DNA of 64,000 bases from Thermosulfuriphilus ammonigenes (GCF_011207455.1 NZ_CP048877.1:240576-304575), one strand, 5' to 3'; positions 55,625 to 63,379 are shown, numbered from the stretch's first letter. Made by a program: numbers and translations. Notes: a model not told the origin generated them from the sequence alone.

Positions 55625-56610
55625 CACCCTGGATCCTGGCCCCAACCAAGCCTCTGGCCCTTACAGCCGGAGCCTTAGCTGATCTTATCTGGGGAGATCC
55701 CCCTCACCTCCCCCACCCGGTAAGACTCATGGGGTCAGCCATCGAAATAGGTGAGCCTTTGGCCAGAAGGCTCCCCCTGCCACCACGGCTCCAGGGGGCC
55801 ATACTTACCGGATCTCTCCTTCTTCTTACCGCCGGCACCGTCTTTGGGCTTCTTAAGGTTGCCTTCATCCTTAATCGCTACCTGGGCTTTCTCCTGGAGA
55901 TGGTTCTCATATACTATGGGCTTTGCGCCCGGACCCTGATGGGTGAGGTTGCCTCCGTGGCCCAAGCCCTAAAAAGAGACCTTTCCCTGGCCCGCAAGAG
56001 GCTCTCTTTCTTGGTTAGCCGTCAGACGGCCGATCTTTCTCCAGAAGAGGTCGCCAGGGGGGCTATTGAGACCGTGGCCGAGAATCTTATCGATGGCCTG
56101 ATAAGCCCCCTTTTTTATCTGGCCTTAGGGGGGCCGGTGCTTCTTTACACCTTCAAGATGGCCAGCACCCTGGATTCCATGATTGGCTACAGGAACCAAC
56201 GCTACCGAGAGTTTGGCTGGGCCGCCGCCCGACTTGATGATCTCCTGAACTTCCTTCCCGCCAGACTGGGGCTGGTCTTTATCCTTTTAGCTACAGGAGT
56301 TCTCTTCCCCAGGGCCGTCTTTAAGACCTTTAAAGGTGCCCTTAAGGAGGCCAGGTATCACGAAAGCCCTAATGCCGGAGTTCCAGAAGCAGCCTTTGCC
56401 TGGGCCCTTAACGTAAGATTAGCCGGGCCAACCATCTACGGAAAAAGCCTCATTAAACGCCCCTACTTCAACCAGGAGGGGCGTCTGCCCTCGACTAAAG
56501 ACATCTTTAGGGCCTGCCGGCTGGCAGCCTTAAGCTACGGCCTGGCCCTAACGACCCTCATCTTCCCCGGCCTGCTAACATTCTTAAATCATCTCCTCTC
56601 CCTTTATTAG
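55621..56610 (+). CDS. cbiB: Adenosylcobinamide-phosphate synthase
   Basis: A 329-residue membrane protein with about five hydrophobic segments. ADLIWGDPPHLPHPVRLMG at the N-terminus, VETVAENLIDGLISPLF and SMIGYRNQRYREFGWAAARLDD are diagnostic CbiB motifs. It attaches aminopropanol (phosphate), made by CobD at 16845, to adenosylcobyric acid. Start overlaps cobQ. Confidence 0.94.
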   Translation: MTPWILAPTKPLALTAGALADLIWGDPPHLPHPVRLMGSAIEIGEPLARRLPLPPRLQGAILTGSLLLLTAGTVFGLLKVAFILNRYLGFLLEMVLIYYGLCARTLMGEVASVAQALKRDLSLARKRLSFLVSRQTADLSPEEVARGAIETVAENLIDGLISPLFYLALGGPVLLYTFKMASTLDSMIGYRNQRYREFGWAAARLDDLLNFLPARLGLVFILLATGVLFPRAVFKTFKGALKEARYHESPNAGVPEAAFAWALNVRLAGPTIYGKSLIKRPYFNQEGRLPSTKDIFRACRLAALSYGLALTTLIFPGLLTFLNHLLSLY

Positions 56611-56715
56611 GAAGCCCCCGATCCAGAAAAAGAACATTTCCTTTTATGATGACAAGAATCTTTATCATCCTGGAACAGAATGACGATTAGGTGAAAAAAA
56701 CGAGGAGGCTTGGTG

Positions 56716-57003
56716 GTGGGAGAAGATGTCCACAAGGATAAAATGGAGGTCATCTTCCGGCTCAAAGAGCTCTCGGTAGCCCTGCTAAAAGCCCTCCATG
56801 AGAGGCGTCTTAAAGAGCTAAACCAGCTAATGGAGGCCCGAAACCGAGTCCTGGAAGAGGTTCGGGCCATGAGGGATCTTCCCCCGGAGGCCGTTCCTCT
56901 TCTCCGGGAGATCTTAATTATTGAAAGGGCCTCAGAGAGGCTGGCTCGGGAGATCAAAAAACAGCTCCTGGAGACCGCCACGGCTCCACCCAGCCTCCAC
57001 TAA
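56716..57003 (+). CDS. Small all-helical coiled-coil protein of unknown function
   Basis: About 95 residues, almost entirely predicted helix, rich in Arg, Glu and Leu (LLKALHERRLKELNQLMEARNRVLEEV). AGGAGG at 56703-56708 is seven bases before a GTG at 56716; a GTG at 56713 or TTG at 56710 would be too close. It resembles FliT/FlgN-type helical chaperones in style only. No flagellar genes are nearby, so I give it no function. Confidence 0.6.
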   Translation: MGEDVHKDKMEVIFRLKELSVALLKALHERRLKELNQLMEARNRVLEEVRAMRDLPPEAVPLLREILIIERASERLAREIKKQLLETATAPPSLH

Positions 57004-57158
57004 CGCCAACCTACTTAAAAAAAACCTCCCTAGAGTGGATCCTTGGCTTTTATCACCAGTGAGGTCTTTTTATCTGAGCGGATAAAGGAGTTTAAGGAAT
57101 AGTTACCAGATTTCGATAGTTTTGGTTAATAAATCCCATCTTAGCGGGAGGTCGTCTG

Positions 57159-58481
57159 ATGTATCCAATTTGGGAACTCCCTTCCATCACTTCGGCCCTG
57201 GTTATTGCCATTGTCGCCAGCTTTCATATTTTGCCTTCCCACCTGGCCACCGGGGCCTTCTGGTTCAATGTCTACATAGAGCGACGGGCCTACTATGAAG
57301 GTCGGCCGGAGCTCAAGGAATTTCTCAAGCGCTACACTCTCCTTATCTTGGTTTTCTGTTTTGTAATCGGCTCCCTTACTGGTGTGGGGATATGGTTTGC
57401 CGCCACCCTGGCCAGCCCGAGATCCATCTCTGCCCTCATCCACAACTATGTCTGGGGGTGGGCCACGGAATGGGTCTTTTTTCTTATCGAGGTGGTGGTC
57501 ATCTATGTCTACTACTACACCTTAGACAAGGTTGATGATCAGACCCACCTCCGTCTGGGCTGGATATACGCCTGGGCTGCCTGGATAAGTATGGTTATTA
57601 TTACTGGCATTCTGGCCTTCATGCTCACCCCTGACCGTTGGCTCCAAACGGGGAGCTTCTTTGATGGCTTCTTTAACTCCACTTATTGGCCCCAGCTCCT
57701 GGCCAGGACTTTCTTAATGTTAGCCATAGCCTCCCTCTATGCCACTATAGTGGCCGCAACCATCAAAAATCAGTCGGTAAGACTGGAGATTACCAAGCAG
57801 GCCTCGCTCTGGGGTATGGCTGGATTGCTGGGCGGAGCCCTTTTTGCCCTCTGGTATCTTCGCAGTCTCCCCCCTGAGGCCAAGGAGCTGGCCTTCGATG
57901 GCAGCCTGGCCTATCTCAAAGTGTTGCTCAAGGTAGCTGTGGCCGTCTACGGGGTGGTCTTTGCCTACTTTCTTTTCTTTGGTCTCCTGCGGCCCCAGAT
58001 GATCCGGATTCCTCTAGGGCTGATAATGCTTTTGGTTCTGTTTGCAGGAATTGGGGCCGGCGAGGGCTTCAGAGAAGGGGTCAGAAGGCCCTATGTGATC
58101 AATAAGTACATGTATGGCAACCAGATCATTGCCCACTCCGTCAAGGCCAAAGGGGTTAACGAAGAGCTAACCCGGTTTAAAGAAGAAGGGTTCCTCAAAT
58201 CTGTCTATTTTCGTCCTCAAGAGGACCTTAACGACCCCCAGGCCCAGCTGGCCTTAGGAAGGGTGATAGTCCTCCACCAGTGCAGTAATTGCCACAGCCT
58301 TAAAAGGGGCGGTTTACTGCGCCCTATCCCCGATCTTCTCGAGCGCCTGGGGTTGACCTCCGCCGAAGATATATACGGCCTCCTTGAGGCCTTGGGTGAT
58401 TATCCATATATGCCACCCTTTGCCGGAACAGAGGCCGAAAAGGAAGCCGCCGCAGCCTATCTGGCCACCTTAGTAGAATAG
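57159..58481 (+). CDS. Cytochrome bd-superfamily subunit I-like protein with C-terminal haem c domain
   Basis: A 440-residue protein: about nine membrane helices (residues 1-310), then a soluble c-type cytochrome with one CSNCH site near residue 378 and a Met ligand in YMPPFAG. The N-terminus ([15 protein letters not shown]) has His residues in the place of haem ligands of CydA. The quinol-binding Q loop of CydA is absent. Published surveys of the bd superfamily describe such haem-c-bearing OR-C-type members; I place it there by features, not by a search. It probably takes electrons from a periplasmic donor and reduces O2 or another acceptor. The next gene is its partner. Confidence 0.78.
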   Translation: MYPIWELPSITSALVIAIVASFHILPSHLATGAFWFNVYIERRAYYEGRPELKEFLKRYTLLILVFCFVIGSLTGVGIWFAATLASPRSISALIHNYVWGWATEWVFFLIEVVVIYVYYYTLDKVDDQTHLRLGWIYAWAAWISMVIITGILAFMLTPDRWLQTGSFFDGFFNSTYWPQLLARTFLMLAIASLYATIVAATIKNQSVRLEITKQASLWGMAGLLGGALFALWYLRSLPPEAKELAFDGSLAYLKVLLKVAVAVYGVVFAYFLFFGLLRPQMIRIPLGLIMLLVLFAGIGAGEGFREGVRRPYVINKYMYGNQIIAHSVKAKGVNEELTRFKEEGFLKSVYFRPQEDLNDPQAQLALGRVIVLHQCSNCHSLKRGGLLRPIPDLLERLGLTSAEDIYGLLEALGDYPYMPPFAGTEAEKEAAAAYLATLVE

Positions 58482-58492
58482 GAGGTTAAAGG

Positions 58493-59707
58493 ATGACAAT
58501 CGTCGAATATATCCAAAGCGTCCGTGACCCTATGGGGCTACCCTTCTACCCGCTTGTCTTCCAGATCCTCATGGTCCTTACCTTTGCCCTTCATATTATC
58601 TTCGTCAATTTGGTCATAGGAGGGGTGACCCTGGCCCTCTGGGGAGAGATCAAAGGAGGCCCCTACCCCAAAAGGCTCTCCCGGGCCATGGCTCGGGCCG
58701 CCACGGTTAACCTTTCCTTGGCCATTGTCCTGGCGGTGGCTCCCCTTTTGTTTGTCCAGACCCTCTATGATCCTTTCTGGTACACGGCCAATATAATGTC
58801 GGCCCGATGGGTATGGACATTTCTTATAGCTGTCATCGTGGCCTTTTATTCTATCTATGCCTTTTATCTGAGAGGAGCAGAAAGAGGGAAAAATCCCCTC
58901 TGGTTGATTTTGGCCTTAGCTGCCCTGACAACAGCGGCGATAATCATCCACGCCCTCACCATAGAACAGCTTAAGCCGGAGTTCTGGCGAGAATGGATGG
59001 TTAGGGAGAGGTGGGTGAACACCCAAGGAGATCTCCTCAAGGCCTTTGATCTCCCTCGCCTACTTCACTTTGTGTTCTCCTCCTGGGCCGTGACCGGTAT
59101 CTTTCTCATGTTCTACGCTCGCTACTTTCAGCGGCGCCCAGATTATGACTCCAACTACCTTAAATGGGTAGCCACCCTGGGTGGCAAACAGGCCCTTTTC
59201 TTCTCTGCCATTTCCGCAGGGACAGGAATAGCCTGGCTTATGGAAGAACCAGCTGCCCTCCTCTCAAACCCTATTTTCTGGACAGCCCTTTTTCTAGCGA
59301 TGGCCCTTCTGGCAATCCTTATCTCCGCCCAAAGCGACCCCCTCCGATATGTCTATCCTGTCGGGGTGGTGGGGCTGTTGACCGTCTTCTTCATGGCCTT
59401 CAGCCGGGAGGCTCTCCGGGAATATCACCTGGCCAGGGTGGGCTACAGCATCTTTGACTACAGGCTCAATATAGACTGGGGAAGCACCGCTTTGTTTTTG
59501 GCCACCTTTATCTTGGGCCTGGTCATCTTGGCCTATCCGATTTTGGTGGCCTACAAGGCCGGCCAGAGAAAAAATCCTCACCGGCCAGCCGATCTCAGAG
59601 GTCTTGAACCCTTGGGACGACTGGCTACGATCCTTCCGGTAGTCTGGCTGGGAGCCGTAGTGTTGTTAGGACTTTATATCTCTATAAGAAATGGAACTCT
59701 CTTTTAA
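58493..59707 (+). CDS. Second membrane subunit of the bd-superfamily oxidase-like complex
   Basis: A 404-residue polytopic protein with about ten membrane helices. Its N-terminal helix FALHIIFVNLVIGGVTLALWG has a His in a haem-ligand-like context similar to subunit I, and LLHFVFSSWAVTGIFLMF has another. There is no CxxCH. The gene lies 11 nt after the first subunit, with GGAGG upstream. It looks like a CydA-related partner more than a classical CydB. Ends just before the tRNA cluster promoter. Confidence 0.75.
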   Translation: MTIVEYIQSVRDPMGLPFYPLVFQILMVLTFALHIIFVNLVIGGVTLALWGEIKGGPYPKRLSRAMARAATVNLSLAIVLAVAPLLFVQTLYDPFWYTANIMSARWVWTFLIAVIVAFYSIYAFYLRGAERGKNPLWLILALAALTTAAIIIHALTIEQLKPEFWREWMVRERWVNTQGDLLKAFDLPRLLHFVFSSWAVTGIFLMFYARYFQRRPDYDSNYLKWVATLGGKQALFFSAISAGTGIAWLMEEPAALLSNPIFWTALFLAMALLAILISAQSDPLRYVYPVGVVGLLTVFFMAFSREALREYHLARVGYSIFDYRLNIDWGSTALFLATFILGLVILAYPILVAYKAGQRKNPHRPADLRGLEPLGRLATILPVVWLGAVVLLGLYISIRNGTLF

Positions 59708-59845
59708 AGTCAGCCGGCAAGCATCAATTTGGGGGCCAAATGGGAGATGCACAAAGGGATCTAAAACATGGCTTTCCGGCAGCCGTTAAGTGTAGTTTAC
59801 CTCCAAGAACATATCAGTTATATTCTTAACAAATGGCCGCTTGGC

Positions 59846-59874
59846 TTGACAGTCAGAAGGCCGCATGTTAGTTT
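59846..59874 (+). promoter_or_regulatory. Promoter of the tRNA-Lys-Glu-Lys cluster
   Basis: TTGACA (59846-59851) and TAGTTT (59869-59874), 17 bp apart, 13 bp before the first tRNA. Confidence 0.65.
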
Positions 59875-59887
59875 TCTCGCGCTCTCT

Positions 59888-59963
59888 GGGTCGGTAACTC
59901 AGCTGGCAGAGTATCGGCCTTTTAAGCCGAGAGTCGCAGGTTCGAATCCTGCCCGACCCACCA
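59888..59963 (+). tRNA. tRNA-Lys (TTT), CCA encoded
   Basis: Acceptor GGGTCGG / CCGACCC, anticodon loop CTTTTAA giving TTT, T loop TTCGAAT, discriminator A, encoded CCA; 76 nt. Confidence 0.97.
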
Positions 59964-59980
59964 CAATTTGTTTTTAAGGT

Positions 59981-60058
59981 GTCCCCGTCGTCTAGCCAGG
60001 TCCAGGACACCGGCCTTTCACGCCGGCAACAGGGGTTCAAATCCCCTCGGGGACGCCA
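59981..60058 (+). tRNA. tRNA-Glu (TTC), CCA encoded
   Basis: Acceptor GTCCCCG / CGGGGAC, anticodon loop CTTTCAC giving TTC, T loop TTCAAAT, discriminator G, encoded CCA; 78 nt. Confidence 0.97.
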
Positions 60059-60077
60059 GCAAATCTGGTCTTAAGGT

Positions 60078-60154
60078 GGGCCGCTAGCTCAATTTGGCAG
60101 AGCAATGGACTCTTAATCCATAGGTTGGAGGTTCGAGTCCTCCGCGGCCCACCA
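60078..60154 (+). tRNA. tRNA-Lys (CTT), CCA encoded
   Basis: Acceptor GGGCCGC / GCGGCCC, anticodon loop CTCTTAA giving CTT, T loop TTCGAGT, discriminator A, encoded CCA; 77 nt. Confidence 0.97.
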
Positions 60155-60472
60155 AATCTTCGTCTTCTTCAAGGCTTACAAGTCACGCTAATTGAGACCA
60201 CTTCTCAATAAGAGTTCTGATGACTATCCCCTCATTCCCTTGACTGTTCATTGCAACTCAAAATTGGAAAAATTGCAGTCTAAACTTAGACAGTTGCAGG
60301 ATAAGTTTGGACTAGTTCACAAATAACGGGATTTGACGGGACTTGGTGAGACTTTGCGGGACGTTGAAAATCAAAGGGTTCGGAGGGGCATGGGTGTTTT
60401 CGCAGGATAACTTTAGACTGTTTCGCAAGGGGCTACCCGAAGCCTGGAAAGGCTGCGGCCAGAAAGATTGAT
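60155..60472. other. Gene-free boundary between tRNA cluster and defence-island remnants
   Basis: No credible gene lies in these 318 bases. The stretch holds the repeat structure at 60276-60420 and a series of GGGA(C/T)TT-like units at 60327-60366. The 3' end of the tRNA-Lys gene is not duplicated in the rest of the window, so no attachment-site pair can be shown. Confidence 0.6.
60276..60420. repeat. Imperfect inverted and direct repeats, possible remnant of a mobile element end
   Basis: CAGTCTAAA (60276-60284) and its reverse complement TTTAGACTG (60412-60420) bound a 145 bp segment. Inside, GCAGGATAAGTTTGGACT (60296-60313) recurs as GCAGGATAACTTTAGACT (60402-60419) with two mismatches. 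TCTAAACTTAGA is a local palindrome. There is no transposase. It could be a MITE-like or insertion-sequence end. Confidence 0.5.
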
Positions 60473-60778
60473 TTAGTTTTTGGCTTTTAAGCTGGGGAGG
60501 GTCTCCCTGCTTGCCGATGCCTCGCGAACAATCTCCGCCGCCTGCTCTTCGCCGTAAGTAATATTCAGCGCCTCAAAGACTCTGGCCGCAAGGTCGTACG
60601 GGTGGCCTTCATCAAGGGCGGCGATGCCGTGAGGCACGGAAAGCGCTCTCAGCCTCTCCGCGATCTCATCTGCAAACCTCCCGCGGCCAAGGGCCCCGGA
60701 AACACCGGGCCTGAATCTCCCCAGCACAATTCCCACCGCGTAGCTTATCCACCTTTTTGCCAGTTCCTGACGGTCCAT
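60473..60778 (-). pseudogene. Fragment of an Eco57I/PglX-like DNA adenine methyltransferase (part B)
   Basis: A frame of about 101 residues. RQELAKRWISYAVGIVLGRF and the later YDLAARVFEALNITYGEEQ recall segments (ISYAVG..FGRY; GEE near the next block) of large BREX PglX-like or type IIG methyltransferases. The catalytic NPPY domain and most of the protein are missing, and the join after GRFRPGVSGALG looks like a deletion. Its ATG overlaps the VapC stop (TGATG), so it may still be translated. The family match is from memory and needs a search. Confidence 0.5.
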
Positions 60779-61161
60779 CACCAGACTCCTATCAGCTTCA
60801 CCCCGTATTTTTCAAACTTCCTGTCCGCGGTGATAATTACAAGGTCCTCGGCCAGGGCCTGGGCGATGAGCATCCGGTCAAAAGGGTCACGGTGGTGCCC
60901 GGGAAGTTTTAACACCCGGTCACCGTGATAAAGGTATACGGGGAGCTCAAGGAAACCCCTCTCTTCAACGATACGGGCTATGTCATCCGGGGCCTTAAGC
61001 TTTCCCAGGCTCTTTTTGATGGCTATCTCCCAGCTGGTAACTGCACTCACGAAGACCGGATTGGACGGGTCGGCGATGATCTTTCTGGCCTTCGGGGTGA
61101 GCCGGGGGCTATCTATCAAACACCATAGAAAAATCTGCGTATCAAGAAGATAACCTTTCAC
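60778..61161 (-). CDS. vapC: VapC-type PIN-domain toxin (Phd-VapC module)
   Basis: A 127-residue PIN-domain protein. LLDTQIFLW gives the first acidic residue, SAVTSWEIAIKKSLGKL the second, and DPFDRMLIAQALAEDLVIITADRKF the Asp cluster of the ribonuclease site. VapC toxins cut RNA, often initiator tRNA. GTG 61161 with GAGGG upstream is the chosen start; TTG 61173 is possible. It overlaps the antitoxin by 20 nt and its stop overlaps the methyltransferase fragment. Confidence 0.88.
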   Translation of the reverse strand: MKGYLLDTQIFLWCLIDSPRLTPKARKIIADPSNPVFVSAVTSWEIAIKKSLGKLKAPDDIARIVEERGFLELPVYLYHGDRVLKLPGHHRDPFDRMLIAQALAEDLVIITADRKFEKYGVKLIGVW

Positions 61162-61393
61162 CCTGGCCCTCAAAAAGCTTCACTATCTCCTCATCGGTTT
61201 CGTCAAAATCAGGCGGGATGTAGATCTGGTTCTCGTAGCCCCCAAAGGGCCTCGGCTCAAGATGCGGCCTGTAGGGGACAAGCTTGGCCACCGGTTTCCC
61301 GGCCTTGGCGATAATTATTTCCTCCCCGGCCAAGACTTCCTTTATAAGCTTTGAAAGCTTGCTTTTGGCCTCGTGCATGTTAACCAGACGCAT
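61142..61393 (-). CDS. Phd/YefM-type antitoxin partner of VapC
   Basis: An 83-residue protein with the Phd fold: RLVNMHEAKSKLSKLIKEVLAGEEIIIAKAGKPVAKLVPY, the DNA-binding N-terminal half of Phd antitoxins. The acidic C-terminus (DFDETDEEIVKLFEG) should neutralise VapC. The upstream operator (61406-61425) has paired TTAGCTAA palindromes, fitting autoregulation. Confidence 0.88.
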   Translation of the reverse strand: MRLVNMHEAKSKLSKLIKEVLAGEEIIIAKAGKPVAKLVPYRPHLEPRPFGGYENQIYIPPDFDETDEEIVKLFEGQGERLSS

Positions 61394-61405
61394 AACTCTC
61401 TACCT

Positions 61406-61453
61406 TTTAGCTAAGTTTAGCTAAGTTTAATCTATTCTTTCCCCCTCCTTCAA
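61406..61453 (-). promoter_or_regulatory. Promoter and phased palindromic operator of Phd-VapC
   Basis: TTGAAG (61448-61453) and TAAACT (61424-61429), 18 bp apart, read on the minus strand. The 10 bp unit TTTAGCTAAG is repeated twice (61406-61425), so the 8 bp palindrome TTAGCTAA occurs at 61407-61414 and 61417-61424, exactly one helical turn apart, across and just past the -10. This suits binding of two antitoxin dimers. Confidence 0.6.
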
Positions 61454-61809
61454 CCCCCCAGCTCCTCCTCAATCGCCCGGCGGTCTTCTTCGGAGATTTC
61501 GTAAAGGCGATAGACCTCTTCGTCTATCTGGCGCTTTATTTCGGCAAGCTCGGTGTGGCGCCTAGCGACCGCCTCTACCCCATCCGGCCAGTCCGGCGGA
61601 GCGATGAAGTCCCAGGTGGTCTCGTCCTCTTCGGCGTCTTTACGGACAAGTTCTATGGCCTTTTCTACCAGCTCACGCAGGCGCTCGCTTGATTTTCGGA
61701 GAATGGGCAGGCGGGCGGCAAACTTGGCTAAATTTTTGGTTTTGGAAGCCTTTTTAGGCTTTTCCCTAAAACGAGCCTTAAGCCCTTCTCGGAGAATCTC
61801 CTCTATCAA
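61450..61809 (-). pseudogene. RHH antitoxin tail fused to a fragment of Eco57I/PglX-like methyltransferase (part A)
   Basis: An open frame of 119 residues starting at a TTG that has no credible site. Residues 2-17 (IEEILREGLKARFREK) fit the second helix of an RHH antitoxin and seem to continue, in a shifted frame, from 61921. From about residue 26 the content changes. LPILRKSSERLRELVEKAIELVR, DFIAPPDWPDG, and EIKRQIDEEVYRLYEISEEDRRAIEEELG are typical of the region after the target domain in large Eco57I-type methyltransferases. The end abuts the Phd-VapC promoter; part B follows beyond that module. So the reading is a chimeric remnant, not a gene. Confidence 0.55.
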
Positions 61810-61921
61810 AGAAGATTAAAGTACGATTCTCCCTTTCGGTCCAGACACTGAGTTCTTGAGCTAAAAGGGGATCTATGGAGATAGAAAGTTTGGCCTGCAA
61901 ATGATCCTTTTGCTTTTTCAT
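61778..61921 (-). pseudogene. Truncated RHH (CopG-like) antitoxin, frameshifted
   Basis: A 47-codon frame begins MKKQKDHLQAKLSISIDPLL. The beta-strand and first helix are RHH-like. After NRT the frame goes wrong: the expected SSLIEEILREGLKARF lies one frame away in the 61450-61809 reading. So one or more bases were lost near 61812. No intact toxin is next to it. Confidence 0.5.
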
Positions 61922-61948
61922 TTTTAATTTTTTTAATTTTATGTTTTT

Positions 61949-62245
61949 TTACTCTCCCTCAGGTGGCCATTTTCTGGCGCCGTGAAGCACCCTTAAGATC
62001 TCTACCCTACGGCCCTTGACTCTGTAAACCAGAATGAAAGGAAGACCTGAAATGGCAAGCTCGCGCGTTCCAGGTACTCGGTCAAGGCGTCCCATGGCGG
62101 GATGATCTCGAAGATTTAGAGCCACCTCATAAACCCTTTGCACTACTTTTTGCGCCGCGGTGGGATTGTCCTTAGCAATGTAGGAAGAAATCTCGTCCAA
62201 GTCTCTCAAAGCAAGGCGCAGCCACTTGAGGGAGGCCTTAGACAT
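61949..62245 (-). CDS. parE: ParE/RelE-family toxin
   Basis: A 98-residue basic protein with the ParE/RelE fold. WLRLALRDLDEISSYIAKDNPTAAQKVVQRV forms the helical hairpin; LPFILVYRVKGRRVEILRVLHGARKWP forms the C-terminal strands. Such toxins block gyrase (ParE) or cut mRNA at the ribosome (RelE); the RHH partner favours ParE. It overlaps the antitoxin by eight bases. Confidence 0.88.
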   Translation of the reverse strand: MSKASLKWLRLALRDLDEISSYIAKDNPTAAQKVVQRVYEVALNLRDHPAMGRLDRVPGTRELAISGLPFILVYRVKGRRVEILRVLHGARKWPPEGE

Positions 62246-62480
62246 CTACTCCCCACTTGAGAAAAAACTCGCGTACTTCCTCTTCGGTGGCGAAATTGCC
62301 AGCCTCGGCTTCCTGAACACCCTCAAGAATTGCCTCTATCTGCCAGGCGTTACGCTCTACATAATTTTGGAGGGCTTCGCGCACAATGTGGGCCAGGCTA
62401 CGCCTTGTAACCTTGGAAAGACGATCCAAAGATTCTTTAAGCTCTGGTTCTATTCTGGCTCCAACTAAAACCTTTTTCAT
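62238..62480 (-). CDS. parD: ParD-like RHH antitoxin
   Basis: An 80-residue protein. VLVGARIEPELKESLDRLSK forms the RHH strand and helix; RRSLAHIVREALQNYVER forms the second helix. The acidic C-terminus (EAEAGNFATEEEVREFFLKWGV) should bind ParE. It has a promoter just upstream and almost no leader. Confidence 0.85.
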   Translation of the reverse strand: MKKVLVGARIEPELKESLDRLSKVTRRSLAHIVREALQNYVERNAWQIEAILEGVQEAEAGNFATEEEVREFFLKWGVDV

Positions 62481-62487
62481 GTTTACA

Positions 62488-62515
62488 AGTGTAGCAAATA
62501 GAAAAACTTTGACAA
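62488..62515 (-). promoter_or_regulatory. Promoter of the ParDE module
   Basis: On the minus strand TTGTCA (62510-62515) and TACACT (62488-62493) are 16 bp apart. Transcription would start within a few bases of the parD ATG, so the transcript may be nearly leaderless. Confidence 0.5.
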
Positions 62516-62516
62516 G

Positions 62517-62702
62517 CTAAAGGGGCTCCATCCCTAGGCTCCAAAGCTTTCCCCAATCATAGTTTATGCTGATGACCGCAAAATCCGGCTCTTTGCGGAA
62601 AGGGCGCCATACATAACGTATCCGGCATTGGGAGAGCACCTCTTCCGGAAACTCCGTGGCCTCTCCCTCAAGCTCAAGCCCTTCTAGACGAAACTTAACC
62701 AT
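62517..62702 (-). pseudogene. Duplicated C-terminal end of the DUF3883-type helicase (left copy)
   Basis: A 61-residue frame whose last 50 residues match the helicase C-terminus: LELEGEATEFPEE, CRIRYVWRPF and the ending DFAVISINYDWGKLW. Its ATG lies two bases after the VapC stop, so a short peptide could be made. The DNA repeats the right copy at 63441-63615. Confidence 0.75.
62521..62690 (-). repeat. About 170 bp direct repeat, left copy
   Basis: The first 159 bases (62521-62679) align with 63441-63599 with about 8 mismatches (about 95%). Past a 5-base indel the shared CTTCTAGACG ends at 62690. The RHH-VapC module lies between the copies. Confidence 0.85.
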
Positions 62703-62703
62703 T

Positions 62704-63099
62704 TTATTCCGCCCAATTTTCCAATTTTAACCCCTCTATGCGGCCAAAATGTCTAACATTATTGGTAACCAAAGTTAAATTGTAGCATAGGGCGGTAGCG
62801 GCCAGAATCAAATCGAAATCGTCAAGGGGCAGGCCTTCCCTTTCCAGTCCGGCTTTGAGATCTCCAAAGGTTTCGGCAATTTCAGGGCCCACGGGGATAA
62901 TTTCAAAGACCTCTTCTATGGCTCGGATTCTTGCCAGATTGGCCCGCACTTTCTGCGATTTGTAGGCTCCGTAATAAAGTTCCATTAAAGTTGCCGCACT
63001 CAGGGCCATGGGATCATCACGATGAGCTTCAAGATGGGCTAAGACGGGAGGAATGCCTTTTAAGGCATAGATCACTATGTTCGTGTCAAGAAGATACAT
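62704..63099 (-). CDS. vapC: VapC-type PIN-domain toxin (RHH-VapC module)
   Basis: A 131-residue PIN-domain ribonuclease toxin: MYLLDTNIVIYALKG, SAATLMELYYGAYKS, DDFDLILAATALCYNLTLVTNNVRHF with the four acidic residues. It overlaps the antitoxin by 14 nt. Not closely related to the VapC at 60778. Confidence 0.9.
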   Translation of the reverse strand: MYLLDTNIVIYALKGIPPVLAHLEAHRDDPMALSAATLMELYYGAYKSQKVRANLARIRAIEEVFEIIPVGPEIAETFGDLKAGLEREGLPLDDFDLILAATALCYNLTLVTNNVRHFGRIEGLKLENWAE

Positions 63100-63370
63100 T
63101 TAAGCCCTTCTCGAATTTTCGTGACGGTTTCCGAGACGCTTTTAACTCTTCAATTATGGCCTCGGCCGGTCTTTCGTCCTCCCAGGAGCCTGCAAGCTCA
63201 AGCAAAAGAGCTCCGGGGGTTTTAGCTTTTGAAAGCCTCTTTTCTTTAGCGAGATATTCCTTAAGCATAATAAGAACTTGCTGGGATAACGAACGCCCTT
63301 TCTCTTTGGCTAGAAGCTTCAGGGCCTCGTAAAAATCGTCATCAACGCCTTTAACTTGAAGATTAGCCAT
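63086..63370 (-). CDS. vapB: RHH-type antitoxin partner of VapC
   Basis: A 94-residue protein. MANLQVKGVDDDFYEALKLLAKEKGRSLSQQVLIMLKEYL (start to residue 40) has the FitA/Arc-like RHH pattern. A C-terminal tail rich in Lys and Glu (WEDERPAEAIIEELKASRK) should bind the toxin. A strong promoter with phased CATGAA repeats lies directly upstream. Confidence 0.85.
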   Translation of the reverse strand: MANLQVKGVDDDFYEALKLLAKEKGRSLSQQVLIMLKEYLAKEKRLSKAKTPGALLLELAGSWEDERPAEAIIEELKASRKPSRKFEKGLNVSS

Positions 63371-63379
63371 ACATACCTC

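Noticed and set aside
56716-57003. FliT/FlgN flagellar chaperone
   Set aside because: Only a general coiled-coil likeness; no flagellar genes are nearby.
60078-60154. tRNA-Lys(CTT) as an attachment site of an integrated element
   Set aside because: I found no second copy of the tRNA 3' end and no integrase in the window; the partner site might be beyond 64000.
60296-60420. CRISPR-like repeat
   Set aside because: Only two imperfect copies with irregular spacing, and no cas genes; no array was found anywhere in the window.
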